Shown: piece by piece, positions 33,705-42,228 of the stretch
How positions within the stretch are numbered: the first letter of the stretch is position 1
Layout: each line of letters begins with the position of its first letter
Assembly (NCBI GenBank): GCA_022482925.1
Contig: JAKVOG010000019.1
Coordinates: 1 to 44,962 of the forward strand
Source: Selenomonas sp.
GTDB taxonomy: Bacteria > Bacillota > Negativicutes > Selenomonadales > Selenomonadaceae
Reading direction: 5' to 3'
DNA: 44,962 nucleotides
The notes under the pieces: generated by a model
Databases searched by the model: none
Seen by the model: the letters and a program-made list of their open reading frames with translations, nothing else
What the model was told of the DNA's origin: nothing
Program-made: the position numbers and the translations under genes

Positions 33705-35384
33705 ATGAACACTTTGAAATGGTGGCAGAAGACCGTGGTCTACCAGATCTATCCGAAAAGCTTTCAGGATACGACTGGCAGTGGGCAGGGGGATATCCCT
33801 GGCATCACTACGAAGCTCGACTACCTCAAGACTCTGGGAGTGGGAGCGGTATGGCTCACTCCAGTTTATCCATCCCCTATGGTAGACAATGGCTATGATA
33901 TCGCAGACTATACAGGAATTGACCCCTCCTATGGGACAATGGCCGATATGGAAAAGCTGATTGCGGAAGCAAAAAAGCGTGACATCCGAATCGTCATGGA
34001 TCTGGTTTATAATCATAGTTCTGATCAGCATGCCTGGTTCCAGGAGTCGAAAGGCTCCCGGGACAATGGCAAGGCTGACTGGTATATCTGGCGGGATGCC
34101 AGGGCGGATGGTTCTGCCCCGACAAACTGGCGCGGTATCTTTGGTGGCAGCGCCTGGACCTGGTGCGAGGAGCGACAGCAGTATTATCTGCACACCTTTG
34201 CAGCGGCTCAGCCTGACCTGAACTGGGCAAACCCGGCGGTAAGGCAGGCACTCTATCAGGCAGCCAATTTCTGGCTGGACAAGGGTGTTGGCGGCTTCCG
34301 GATTGATGCGATTACCTATATCCGCAAACCGGATGTTTTGCAGGATGGTCCGGCAGATGGGAAGGACGGCATGGCCAGCATCCATACGATGACTGCTGAT
34401 ACGCCGGGGATCCTTGACTATCTGCGGGAGTTCCAGCAGGAGGTATTCGCGGGCCGGGACATCTTTACGGTGGCTGAGGCGAATGGCGTCGGACCGGATG
34501 AATTGAAGGACTGGGTGGGCTCGCAGGGCGTATTTGATATGCTCTTCGAGTTCAGCCATATGAATCTGAACTTCCGTGACAATGAGGTCTGGTGTTATCC
34601 GAATCAGTGGAAACTAAGCGAGCTGAAAAAGGCTTTGTCGGCCAGTCAGGCAGCAACAGCCGCCGATGGCTGGTATCCGATTTTCTTTGAGAATCATGAC
34701 CAGCCGCGTTCGGTGAACAAGTTCTTCCCCGAAGGGGCAGATCCGGAATTGGCTGCCAAGGCGTTAGGGACCCTGCTGCTTACCTTGCGGGGAACGCCAT
34801 TCATCTATGAAGGGCAGGAACTTGGCTTTACGAATGTGGCCTGGGACAGCATTGACTGCTATGACGATATTTCCTCTCATGGGCAGTATGAATTTTCTTT
34901 GAAAGAAGGGTTCAGCCCGGAGCAGGCGCTTGGCTTTGTCCATCGTTTCAGCCGGGATAATGCCCGGACGCCGATGCAATGGTCAGATCATTATGAAGCT
35001 GGTTTCACAACCGGAAAATCATGGCTGCCAGTTCATTCAGACTATCCCCGATGTTGTGTCGAGAGCGAGGCGAAGGATGAAGAGTCTGTTCTGTCATACT
35101 ATCGACAGTTGACCAGTCTCCGTTCTACAGATAAAATTGGCAAAGTATTGATTTATGGTGACTATCAGGAACGATTGGTTGAGAGTGAGCAGATTTATGC
35201 TTTCCGGCGTACGCTGGGAGTGCAGCATATCGATATAATGGTCAACTTCACATTGCAGGAAGTTGGTTTTGACACAGCAGGATTACAGGGAAGCAAGTAT
35301 TTGGCAGGAAACTATCGAACACCCAAAAAAGGCTGCTTGCGTCCATTGGAGGCAGTGATATATTGGAATGAGACAGGGAGATGA
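33705..35384 (+). CDS. Cytoplasmic GH13 alpha-glucosidase
   Basis: The protein is 559 residues, typical for GH13 subfamily 31 (oligo-1,6-glucosidase, maltase, dextran glucosidase). The conserved regions are DLVYNHSSDQH, GFRIDAITYIRK (nucleophile Asp), FTVAEANG (acid/base Glu) and FFENHDQPR. No signal peptide. The residue after the nucleophile is Ala, whereas strict alpha-1,6 enzymes usually have Val there, so alpha-1,4 activity (maltase-like) is likely. It follows the PTS gene by 18 bp and precedes the HAD gene by 4 bp, so the three form an operon that degrades imported alpha-glucosides. Confidence 0.88.
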   Translation: MNTLKWWQKTVVYQIYPKSFQDTTGSGQGDIPGITTKLDYLKTLGVGAVWLTPVYPSPMVDNGYDIADYTGIDPSYGTMADMEKLIAEAKKRDIRIVMDLVYNHSSDQHAWFQESKGSRDNGKADWYIWRDARADGSAPTNWRGIFGGSAWTWCEERQQYYLHTFAAAQPDLNWANPAVRQALYQAANFWLDKGVGGFRIDAITYIRKPDVLQDGPADGKDGMASIHTMTADTPGILDYLREFQQEVFAGRDIFTVAEANGVGPDELKDWVGSQGVFDMLFEFSHMNLNFRDNEVWCYPNQWKLSELKKALSASQAATAADGWYPIFFENHDQPRSVNKFFPEGADPELAAKALGTLLLTLRGTPFIYEGQELGFTNVAWDSIDCYDDISSHGQYEFSLKEGFSPEQALGFVHRFSRDNARTPMQWSDHYEAGFTTGKSWLPVHSDYPRCCVESEAKDEESVLSYYRQLTSLRSTDKIGKVLIYGDYQERLVESEQIYAFRRTLGVQHIDIMVNFTLQEVGFDTAGLQGSKYLAGNYRTPKKGCLRPLEAVIYWNETGR

Positions 35385-35388
35385 TCTT

Positions 35389-36162
35389 ATGAAGGTTGCT
35401 GCCAGCGATTATGATGGCACCTTGTTTCGACAGAATAATATTTCTGAGGAAGACATTATAGGAATACACAAGTGGCGTGAGGCGGGACATCTATTTGGGG
35501 TTGTGACTGGTAGGGACTACGGTATGCTGGCGCCGCAGCTTCGGTACTATGGCATCAAATTTGATTATGCAGTATGCAATAATGGTGGTATTATCTGCCG
35601 CCAGGATGGGGGCGTTCTATGGCAAGCACGAATTGCTACAGCACTGCTCCAACAGATCCTTGAGATAGCGGGGGTACGGGAATCGCTGCATCTTGCCTTT
35701 TCTGCGGCTGACCGAACTTTCCTCTGTCATGAACGTGATGGTTCATGGATTACCCGGGAGGCAACCGCATGGAACTTCCCACTGGTTAAAATACAGGAAA
35801 GAGAAATCCCCTGGCTGCCACAGATTCATCAGGTTTCACTAGGGTATGAAGATTCGGCGAAGGCTGAAGCTGTGAGTGAGACGATTAATGTCCGTTATGG
35901 GCGGGATATCCACGCCTATCCCAATAGGGGCAGCGTGGATATCACACCCTACGGTATCAGTAAAAAGCAAGGTATCCAGCAAATGATTGAGCTGATGGGA
36001 TGGCAGGATATAGTGATTTATGCAATCGGCGATGAGATCAATGACCTGCCCATGATCGAAGCCTTCGGCGGTTTTACCGTCGACACGGCGCGCGACGCCA
36101 TCAAGGCAAAGGCCCGCGGGGTCTACGCCGGCGTCGGAGCCATGCTTGAGGCGAATATATAA
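35389..36162 (+). CDS. HAD-superfamily Cof-type sugar phosphatase
   Basis: The product is 257 residues from ATG 35389 (GGGAG 8 nt upstream). HAD motifs are DYDGT (I), VTGR (II), the Lys in GISKKQG (III) and GDEINDLPM (IV), with a Cof-type cap between II and III. Such enzymes dephosphorylate sugar phosphates in the cytoplasm; the substrate is unknown. It is the last gene of the PTS operon. The final 100 or so bases are more GC-rich than the rest. A copy of its last 15 residues reappears at 41861-41908, so the 3' end is probably the edge of a duplicated block. Confidence 0.85.
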   Translation: MKVAASDYDGTLFRQNNISEEDIIGIHKWREAGHLFGVVTGRDYGMLAPQLRYYGIKFDYAVCNNGGIICRQDGGVLWQARIATALLQQILEIAGVRESLHLAFSAADRTFLCHERDGSWITREATAWNFPLVKIQEREIPWLPQIHQVSLGYEDSAKAEAVSETINVRYGRDIHAYPNRGSVDITPYGISKKQGIQQMIELMGWQDIVIYAIGDEINDLPMIEAFGGFTVDTARDAIKAKARGVYAGVGAMLEANI

Positions 36163-36200
36163 TCCCTTTTTTCATCCCTTTTTCGACTCCCTACATTAGT

Positions 36201-36262
36201 TGGTGCACAGCGCTCCTCTTTGCTGTGTGCCACCCCGAAAAATCCAGCGACGCGGGAAGGCT
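36201..36262. other. Intergenic hairpins before the SLH porin
   Basis: TGGTGCACAGC (36201-36211) pairs with GCTGTGTGCCA (36222-36232) with two wobble pairs, followed by a GC-rich GCGGGA/TCCCGC hairpin. Neither has a T run on the plus strand, so they are not clear terminators. The rest of 36163-36432 shows no clear promoter. Confidence 0.4.
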
Positions 36263-36432
36263 CCCGCCGCCGCTGTTGCGATAACATCCTTATGGATATG
36301 TGCAGAGGTTTTCCTATCGGAACATGGAAAGATGCGAAGACCTCTTCTCATATAAAAAGAATTGTGAGAATGTTTGTAAGCCGCAGACAATACTGCAAGG
36401 TTTGCAGACGAAAGGGAAAGGAAGTATCATCT

Positions 36433-38079
36433 ATGAGACTCAACAAGAAAGCTCTGGCAATCCTCACGGGACTCACCCTCAGCGCAGGACTCGGCAGCAC
36501 GGCTTTCGCAGCATCGGCGGACAGCTTCACCGATGTGCCGAAAGACCACTGGGCCTATCAGGCCCTCGACTACCTCGCTCAGGAAGGCGTCGTTGACGGC
36601 ATGAGCGACAGCACCTTCCAGGGTGGCCGCACCATGACCCGCTACGAGATGGCCAGCATCGTCGCCAAGGCCATGCAGAAAAAAGACATCAGCTTCGGAG
36701 ACAAAGCTGTACTGGACAAACTCTCCGCAGAATACGCCGGCGAACTCGACACCCTAAACAAAAAAGTCGACGCCAACACGAAAGCCATCAAAGACCTCAA
36801 CGCCAAGACGGATAAGTTCAAGATTTGGGGTATGGCACGCGTGCAGGCCGGCGATGACAGCGGCCTGCAGAAGGAAAGCTCGCTGAAGGCAAGCGGCAAT
36901 GATGCGTGGAAGAATCACTTCTATAACGGCGATTACAACGACCGTTTCTATATGGATCTCGAAGGACAGATGCAGGTTAATCCGCATGCTGTCGCCCGCT
37001 TTAGCATTGAGAAGAACGCACGTTATAACGATAAAGAATATCAGGTCAAGCAGAGAGTCATGATGGGCTCGACCGGCAAAGTCATTTCGACGTCTCCGTT
37101 CAATAATGGTCCTTCAAGCTGGAATAACGGCGGCTATGCTCTGCCGTTGCCGGTTTCTGGCGAGCTGCGCGATATGCCGGATATGGATACGAACCACAGC
37201 GGTGCGATCTCGAACATCTGGGTGGAGTCACAGCTTGGCCCGAAGCATGACTGGTACACGAACATCGGTCGTAAGTGGAACGGCATCGGCATGCAGAACC
37301 TCCTGCTTGGCGGCCAGGTCGATGGTATCGCGACGTACCATCCGATTGAGCATGGTCATGGCTGGTGGATGAGTGCCCAGTACTGGAAGTCTTCGTCCGA
37401 TGCGACTCAGTATACGTTAGACTATACGCCGGTCGATGATAATGGCAATAAAGTGACTGATCTGTCGAAAGCTACTCAGTATCGTTACGATGGCTATACG
37501 GTGCATGCACGCCGTAATCCTATAAATGCAACCATTGACTTCTGGGGCCCCTTGGGCAAATATATGGATGCCAATATCGGTTATACTCGTGTCGTTGGGC
37601 ATAAGTTTAAGCCGGATGACGGCTCGGGCCTTAAGGGTGATGGATATTGGTTTGACACATCGGGCTTCTTCAATGCTGACCTCGCTGTGAAGCTCTTCAA
37701 GGATTTCAAGGTGACAGGTTCTTATGTCAAGGCATTCACCAATGAAAAGAGTACGCTTGGGCATGGCGATCGTGATCTTGCTGTACGCCTTGATTATCGT
37801 GGCACGGATCTCAACAAGGTTGGTTCGTGGGGTCTCTATGCGAAATGGATGAACCTCGGTGCATTTGCTGACCTCGGCCATGATGATGAGTGGTCCACGC
37901 GTGAGCCGACCTACACGAACGGCGTACGCGGCTGGTACGTCGGCTTCAAATGCATACCGGCTCAAAATGTCGAGTGGGAGACGCTGTGGGCTCCGAACCT
38001 GAAGGAGAACTTCACGTATGGCAGCAATATGCAGGTTAAGCGCCATATCCTCCGTACCTGGCTCGACTTCCACTTCTAA
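36433..38079 (+). CDS. SLH-domain outer-membrane porin (OmpM-like)
   Basis: The protein is 548 residues from ATG 36433 (AAAGGAAG upstream). It has a signal peptide (cleavage after AFAASA), one SLH domain (about residues 32-80, FTDVPKDHWAYQALDYLAQE, then RTMTRYEMASIVAKAM) and a coiled-coil linker (about 95-120). A long region rich in alternating beta strands follows, ending in Phe (RTWLDFHF). This is the porin layout of Negativicutes, where the SLH domain binds cell wall polymers and the barrel spans the outer membrane. It is larger than the usual 400-450 residues. Placed next to a secreted amylase, it is a plausible entry route for malto-oligosaccharides. It is strong evidence for a diderm Firmicute. 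Confidence 0.85.
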   Translation: MRLNKKALAILTGLTLSAGLGSTAFAASADSFTDVPKDHWAYQALDYLAQEGVVDGMSDSTFQGGRTMTRYEMASIVAKAMQKKDISFGDKAVLDKLSAEYAGELDTLNKKVDANTKAIKDLNAKTDKFKIWGMARVQAGDDSGLQKESSLKASGNDAWKNHFYNGDYNDRFYMDLEGQMQVNPHAVARFSIEKNARYNDKEYQVKQRVMMGSTGKVISTSPFNNGPSSWNNGGYALPLPVSGELRDMPDMDTNHSGAISNIWVESQLGPKHDWYTNIGRKWNGIGMQNLLLGGQVDGIATYHPIEHGHGWWMSAQYWKSSSDATQYTLDYTPVDDNGNKVTDLSKATQYRYDGYTVHARRNPINATIDFWGPLGKYMDANIGYTRVVGHKFKPDDGSGLKGDGYWFDTSGFFNADLAVKLFKDFKVTGSYVKAFTNEKSTLGHGDRDLAVRLDYRGTDLNKVGSWGLYAKWMNLGAFADLGHDDEWSTREPTYTNGVRGWYVGFKCIPAQNVEWETLWAPNLKENFTYGSNMQVKRHILRTWLDFHF

Positions 38080-38102
38080 TCTGCTGACAGCAGCTTGAAG
38101 CA

Positions 38103-38182
38103 TTCTCCCAAGCAACGCCCCCTCATCCGGGTTCGCTTTGCTCACCCACCTTCCCCCCCGAGGGGGAAGGCTTTTGGGAGAA
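38103..38182. repeat. Repetitive intergenic inverted repeat
   Basis: TTCTCCCAA (38103-38111) pairs with TTGGGAGAA (38174-38182), with CCTTCCCCC/GGGGGAAGG inside and CCCCTCATCCGG in the loop arm. A fragment, CCCCTCATCCGG, recurs at 41841-41852. It resembles short repetitive elements scattered between genes. Confidence 0.55.
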
Positions 38183-38205
38183 GTATTGGTTATATAGGTA
38201 ATAAG

Positions 38206-38235
38206 GAAGCTGTGAAAATCCGTTTTCACAGCTTC
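38206..38235 (+). terminator. Hairpin between porin and amylase genes
   Basis: A 13-bp perfect stem (38206-38218 with 38223-38235) is followed by TAATCTAT. The T run is weak, so it may be a leaky terminator. Confidence 0.6.
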
Positions 38236-38276
38236 TAATCTATCATATAAAATTCCTTGTTGAAAGGAGATTTACA

Positions 38277-41200
38277 ATGAATCGCAAGCAACTTTTAGGA
38301 CGTGCCGTGGGCATGTCCCTGACTCTGAGCCTTCTGGCGGCGCCGTATGTGGCTCCGGCGGATGTTATGCCTGCGGCAGTCAGCTGGTCGGTCGCGGAGG
38401 CGGCTGAGTCGGTCGGTGCCGAGGATGTCGTGCTCGTCGGTACGGTGCAGACGAAGTTCGGCGCCGGTACGGACTGGGCGCCGGCGGACGGCAAGACGAA
38501 GATGAAGCCGGTCGGCAAAGGCATGTACGAGTACAAAGGCAAGCTGCCGAAGGGCAACTACGAGTACAAGATCGCCATCGGCGGCAGCTGGGGCGAGAAC
38601 TACGGCGCGGACGGCGCGCGTGGCGGCGCCAATATGAAGCTGAAACTCACGGCTCCGGCCGAGGTCACCTTTACTTATGACAGCATCACGCACAAGACGA
38701 CGGCGACCGTCGCCGGTGCGGCTGCAGCTCCGGCGGCAGCGAAGGAAGCCGAAGCTCCGCGCCCGGCCGGTGCAGTCCAGAAGGATGATGTCGTAATCGT
38801 CGGCACGGTGCAGACTCCGCTCGGTGCTGCGAAGGACTGGGATCCAGCGGATGCCAAGACGATCATGAAGCCGGACGGCAAGGGCCATCGCGTGATCACG
38901 GGCCTTATCAAGAAGGGCAACTATGACTTCAAGGTCGCCGTCGGCGGCTCGTGGGATCTGAACTACGGCAAGGACGGCCAGCCAAACGGCGGCAATATCG
39001 CCCTGCGCCTTGCGGCCGATCATAAGGTCACGTTCACTTACGACGAAAAGACGCATCAGATTTCCTACGACTACGAGGGCAAGGCGGCCGAGCAGGCCAA
39101 GTTCGCCAATGAGCGCGATGTCGTGCTTTGCGGCGATCTGCAGACCGTCGGCGGCGCCAGCGCGAAGTGGGCTCCGTCCGATATGGCGACGAAGATGACG
39201 CCGGCCGATCATGGCTTCTACACCTTTACGATCAAGAACCTGCCGGCCGGTACGTACAACTATAAGATTGCGATCAATGGCTCCTGGGCTGAGAACTACG
39301 GCCTGAACGGCATCGCCGACGGCGCGAACGTCGCTATGACGATCGATAAGCCGGAGACGGTCACGTTCTACTACAACGATAAGACGCACCGCATCGCGGA
39401 CAGCCACAGCTACAAAATGCTCGCGAAGGACGAGCTGCCAGTGATCTCGGGCATCCCGGGAATCGCGGACGGCACGATGTACGATCTGATGCTGTCGAAC
39501 CTGTACCAGACGAACGCAAAGGTCGCCGCCGGCGAATATACGGCCGTGATTTCGCAGAAGGGGCAGGCTCCGGTCTCGCAGAAGATTCATATCGCCAAGA
39601 ACACGGATGTCGCGTTCTACTATGACGCCGTACATAAGCATATCATCGCGGACGACGGCAGCATCCGCGCCGACAAGGTCGTCCATGACAGCTGGAACAA
39701 GGACGAGCGCAGCCCGTGGGGCACGGTCTCCGAGGGGACGCCGGTCACGCTGAAGCTCAAAACCGGCGCCGGTGACGTCCAGACGGCGAAGCTCATGGTC
39801 ACGAAAGCGGCCATGACGGCCAAGGGCGGCGACGAGTACAACCCGGACTATGACTCCGGCACGACGTCCTACTATGCGATGACGAAGGTCGGCACGAAGG
39901 ACGGTCAGGATCTCTGGCAGGTTACCTTTACGCCGCAGACCTATGGCATCTATGGCTATAAATTCGTGCTCAACGACACGAAGGAGTATGGCGACGATAC
40001 CAAGACGGGCGGTACGGGCGAGCTGAAACTGGCCGGCACGAAGTATTTCCAGGTCACCTGCTACAAGAAGGGCTATGAGACGCCACAGTGGGCGAAGGAA
40101 GCCGTCTGCTATCAGATTTTCCCGGATCGTTTCTTCGATGGGGATAAGAGCAACGACAATGCCCGCACGACGGCGCGCGGCAATCAGCCGGTGCAGCACC
40201 GCAGCTGGTCGACGCCGCCGGCCAACTCGGGCGCCGGTGCGCTGGACGGCGACAAGTGGGACTGCAACGATTTCTACGGCGGCGATCTGGCCGGCATCAC
40301 GCAGAAGCTCGACTATCTGAAGGGCCTCGGCATCACGGCGATCTACGTCAACCCGATCTACGCGGCCTCCTCGAACCATCGCTACGATGCGCGTGACTAC
40401 GGCTCCGTCGATCCGTTCCTCGGCAACTTCAACGATCTGTCGAAGCTCGCAGCCGAGATGAAGAAGCGCGGCATGCACCTCATCATGGACGGCGTGTACA
40501 ACCACATCGGCGACGACTCCATCTATTTCGACCGCTATGGTAAATACAAGACGGTCGGCGCTTACGAGTATTGGAGCCGCATCTACGACCTCATGAACAC
40601 GAAGAAGCTCACCGAGGCTCAGGCCAAGGTCGAAGCGAAGAAGCAGCTTGAGGCCGAAGGTCAGGTGTTCAGCCCGTGGCATTGGGAGAACTGGTTCGAT
40701 ATCAAGAACGTCAAGGCGAAAGATGAGATGGGCGAGAAGTACGCTTACCATGATTGGCAGAGCTTCTCGAGCCTCGCTCCGTTCCGCGACAAAGACTTCC
40801 CGGGCTACTCCGCGTCCACGCCGAAGCATACGGATCTCGGCGACTATCTGCTCTATGGCAGAGACGGCGAGAAGGGCGTTATCATGAAGTGGTTCGACTA
40901 CGGTCTCTCCGGCTGGCGTCTCGATGTCGCCAAGGAAGTCCCGCCGGGATTCTGGGCCGATGTCCGCGACGAAGTGAAGTCCATCAAGACGCAGAGCGGC
41001 GATACACCGTTGCTGCTCGGCGAGATTTGGCAGGACGGCTCGCAGTTCTTCACGGGCGACTCGATGGACTCCGTCATGAACTACAAGCTTTCCGATACGC
41101 TGATGCACTTCGTCATGGGCGGCAAGGCGCAGGACAGCGACGACGTGCTCACGCAGCTGCGTCAGAACTATCCGAAGCAGGCGCTCTATAACCTCATGAA

Positions 41201-41759
41201 CATCGTCGACTCGCACGACACGGCCCGCGCTATCTATGCTTATGGCGGCGGCAAAGACGGTGTCGTACAGGCACAGAAGACCGACTTTGACTATGCACTC
41301 GGCAAGGCGCGTCTGAAGATGGCTGCGGTATTCGAGCTCGGCTATCCGGGCATGCCGACCATCTACTACGGCGACGAGGCAGGCCAGTTCGGCTCGAAGG
41401 ATCCGGACTGCCGCCGCACTTTCCCGTGGGGCAAAGAGGACAAGGATCTGCAGAACTTCTACAAGAAGGTTATCGCTGTCCGCAACAACAACAAGAACGT
41501 CTTTGCCCTCGGCGATCTCGATACGCTCACGGCCAAGGATAACATCTACGCTTACCAGCGCACCGCAGTCGACGGCTCCGGCAAGATCGGCGTCGTCGCG
41601 CTCAACAACGGCAAGGCTCAGCAGGTCACCATCCCGGTAAAAGCCGCCGATGGAACGGTTCTCAAAGACCAGATCTCCGGCGCCAAGGCCACTGTACAGG
41701 GCGGCAAAATCACCATCAGCATCGGCCAGAATCAGGCCCTGATGATGGTCAACGCCTAA
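38277..41759 (+). CDS. Secreted amylopullulanase-type GH13 enzyme with tandem starch-binding domains
   Basis: The product is 1160 residues, with a signal peptide (about 1-40). Three tandem X25-type modules of roughly 100 residues each start at about 49, 170 and 285; each has VGTVQT-like and GSWxxNYG motifs. A degenerate fourth (about 390-465) and a CBM34-like N-domain (about 465-600) follow. The GH13 catalytic domain (about 610-1065) has DGVYNHIGDD (from 738), nucleophile D883 in GWRLDVAKE, acid/base E916 in LGEIWQD and D981 in IVDSHD. The C domain ends SIGQNQALMMVNA. It should cleave alpha-1,4 and possibly alpha-1,6 bonds of starch or pullulan outside the cell. AAAGGAG precedes the ATG. Codon use is more GC-rich than neighbours. 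Confidence 0.88.
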   Translation: MNRKQLLGRAVGMSLTLSLLAAPYVAPADVMPAAVSWSVAEAAESVGAEDVVLVGTVQTKFGAGTDWAPADGKTKMKPVGKGMYEYKGKLPKGNYEYKIAIGGSWGENYGADGARGGANMKLKLTAPAEVTFTYDSITHKTTATVAGAAAAPAAAKEAEAPRPAGAVQKDDVVIVGTVQTPLGAAKDWDPADAKTIMKPDGKGHRVITGLIKKGNYDFKVAVGGSWDLNYGKDGQPNGGNIALRLAADHKVTFTYDEKTHQISYDYEGKAAEQAKFANERDVVLCGDLQTVGGASAKWAPSDMATKMTPADHGFYTFTIKNLPAGTYNYKIAINGSWAENYGLNGIADGANVAMTIDKPETVTFYYNDKTHRIADSHSYKMLAKDELPVISGIPGIADGTMYDLMLSNLYQTNAKVAAGEYTAVISQKGQAPVSQKIHIAKNTDVAFYYDAVHKHIIADDGSIRADKVVHDSWNKDERSPWGTVSEGTPVTLKLKTGAGDVQTAKLMVTKAAMTAKGGDEYNPDYDSGTTSYYAMTKVGTKDGQDLWQVTFTPQTYGIYGYKFVLNDTKEYGDDTKTGGTGELKLAGTKYFQVTCYKKGYETPQWAKEAVCYQIFPDRFFDGDKSNDNARTTARGNQPVQHRSWSTPPANSGAGALDGDKWDCNDFYGGDLAGITQKLDYLKGLGITAIYVNPIYAASSNHRYDARDYGSVDPFLGNFNDLSKLAAEMKKRGMHLIMDGVYNHIGDDSIYFDRYGKYKTVGAYEYWSRIYDLMNTKKLTEAQAKVEAKKQLEAEGQVFSPWHWENWFDIKNVKAKDEMGEKYAYHDWQSFSSLAPFRDKDFPGYSASTPKHTDLGDYLLYGRDGEKGVIMKWFDYGLSGWRLDVAKEVPPGFWADVRDEVKSIKTQSGDTPLLLGEIWQDGSQFFTGDSMDSVMNYKLSDTLMHFVMGGKAQDSDDVLTQLRQNYPKQALYNLMNIVDSHDTARAIYAYGGGKDGVVQAQKTDFDYALGKARLKMAAVFELGYPGMPTIYYGDEAGQFGSKDPDCRRTFPWGKEDKDLQNFYKKVIAVRNNNKNVFALGDLDTLTAKDNIYAYQRTAVDGSGKIGVVALNNGKAQQVTIPVKAADGTVLKDQISGAKATVQGGKITISIGQNQALMMVNA

Positions 41760-41783
41760 GCAGAAAAAAGAATTCCATAACAC

Positions 41784-41812
41784 AAAAGGCACTCCGCGCG
41801 GAGTGCCTTTTT
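41784..41812 (+). terminator. Terminator of the amylase gene
   Basis: AAAAGGCACTCCGC pairs perfectly with GCGGAGTGCCTTTT and a T run follows. Confidence 0.85.
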
Positions 41813-41860
41813 GCTATGAACCCAACCCGATGAATTCTTCCCCTCATCCGGCAGCAGTCT

Positions 41861-41908
41861 CAGGGCACTTATGCCAGTGTTGGTGCAATGCTCGAGGCCA
41901 ATATCTAA
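41861..41908 (+). pseudogene. Remnant of HAD phosphatase C-terminus
   Basis: The frame reads QGTYASVGAMLEANI and a stop. It matches the last residues of the HAD gene at 35389-36162 (RGVYAGVGAMLEANI). Nothing upstream in this frame belongs to the family. It is the first piece of a decayed second copy of the HAD-end/porin/amylase block. Confidence 0.75.
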
Positions 41909-41971
41909 ATAAAATCTCATATTGACGGAAAGCGTATTCATATATAGTAATCACGCCTGGTTTCCCATAAG

Positions 41972-42223
41972 CTGGACTATTCGGATACGAATGTTGGTCT
42001 TTATTCAGGAGCTAAGAACTGGTATGCAATTGATCTGAAAGTCAAGCCGGCTAAGGATGTCAGTGTCACAGGATCTTATGTGAAATCGGATGCAGACCTA
42101 AATCTTTGTAACTGGGTTGGTAAGGGGCATGCGGATAAAGATTACGCAGTTAAGATTGAGTACAAGGGGTACGGATCTCAATAAGGTTGGCAGCTATGGA
42201 CTTTATGCGAAATGGGTAAATCA
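41972..42223 (+). pseudogene. Remnant of an SLH porin barrel
   Basis: The translation (YAIDLKVKPAKDVSVTGSYV, then ADKDYAVKIEYKG) aligns with the late barrel of the porin at 36433-38079 (ADLAVKLFKDFKVTGSYVKA, RDLAVRLDYRG). A one-base insertion near 42169 precedes TDLNKVGSYGLYAKWVN, which matches TDLNKVGSWGLYAKWMN. The start, SLH domain and C-terminus are missing. The sequence then joins amylase sequence at about 42225. Confidence 0.8.
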
Positions 42224-42228
42224 CAGCT

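Noticed and set aside
32493..34559. A 688-codon open frame on the minus strand across the PTS and alpha-glucosidase genes
   Set aside because: It spans the boundary of two clearly real plus-strand genes, has no recognisable domain and arises from codon bias on the other strand.
36201..36232. A terminator after the HAD gene
   Set aside because: The hairpin is good but no T run follows it on the plus strand.
38295..41792. A 1165-codon open frame on the minus strand through the amylase gene
   Set aside because: It mirrors the GC-rich, strongly biased codons of the real plus-strand gene, has no family features and no ribosome site. It is a shadow frame.
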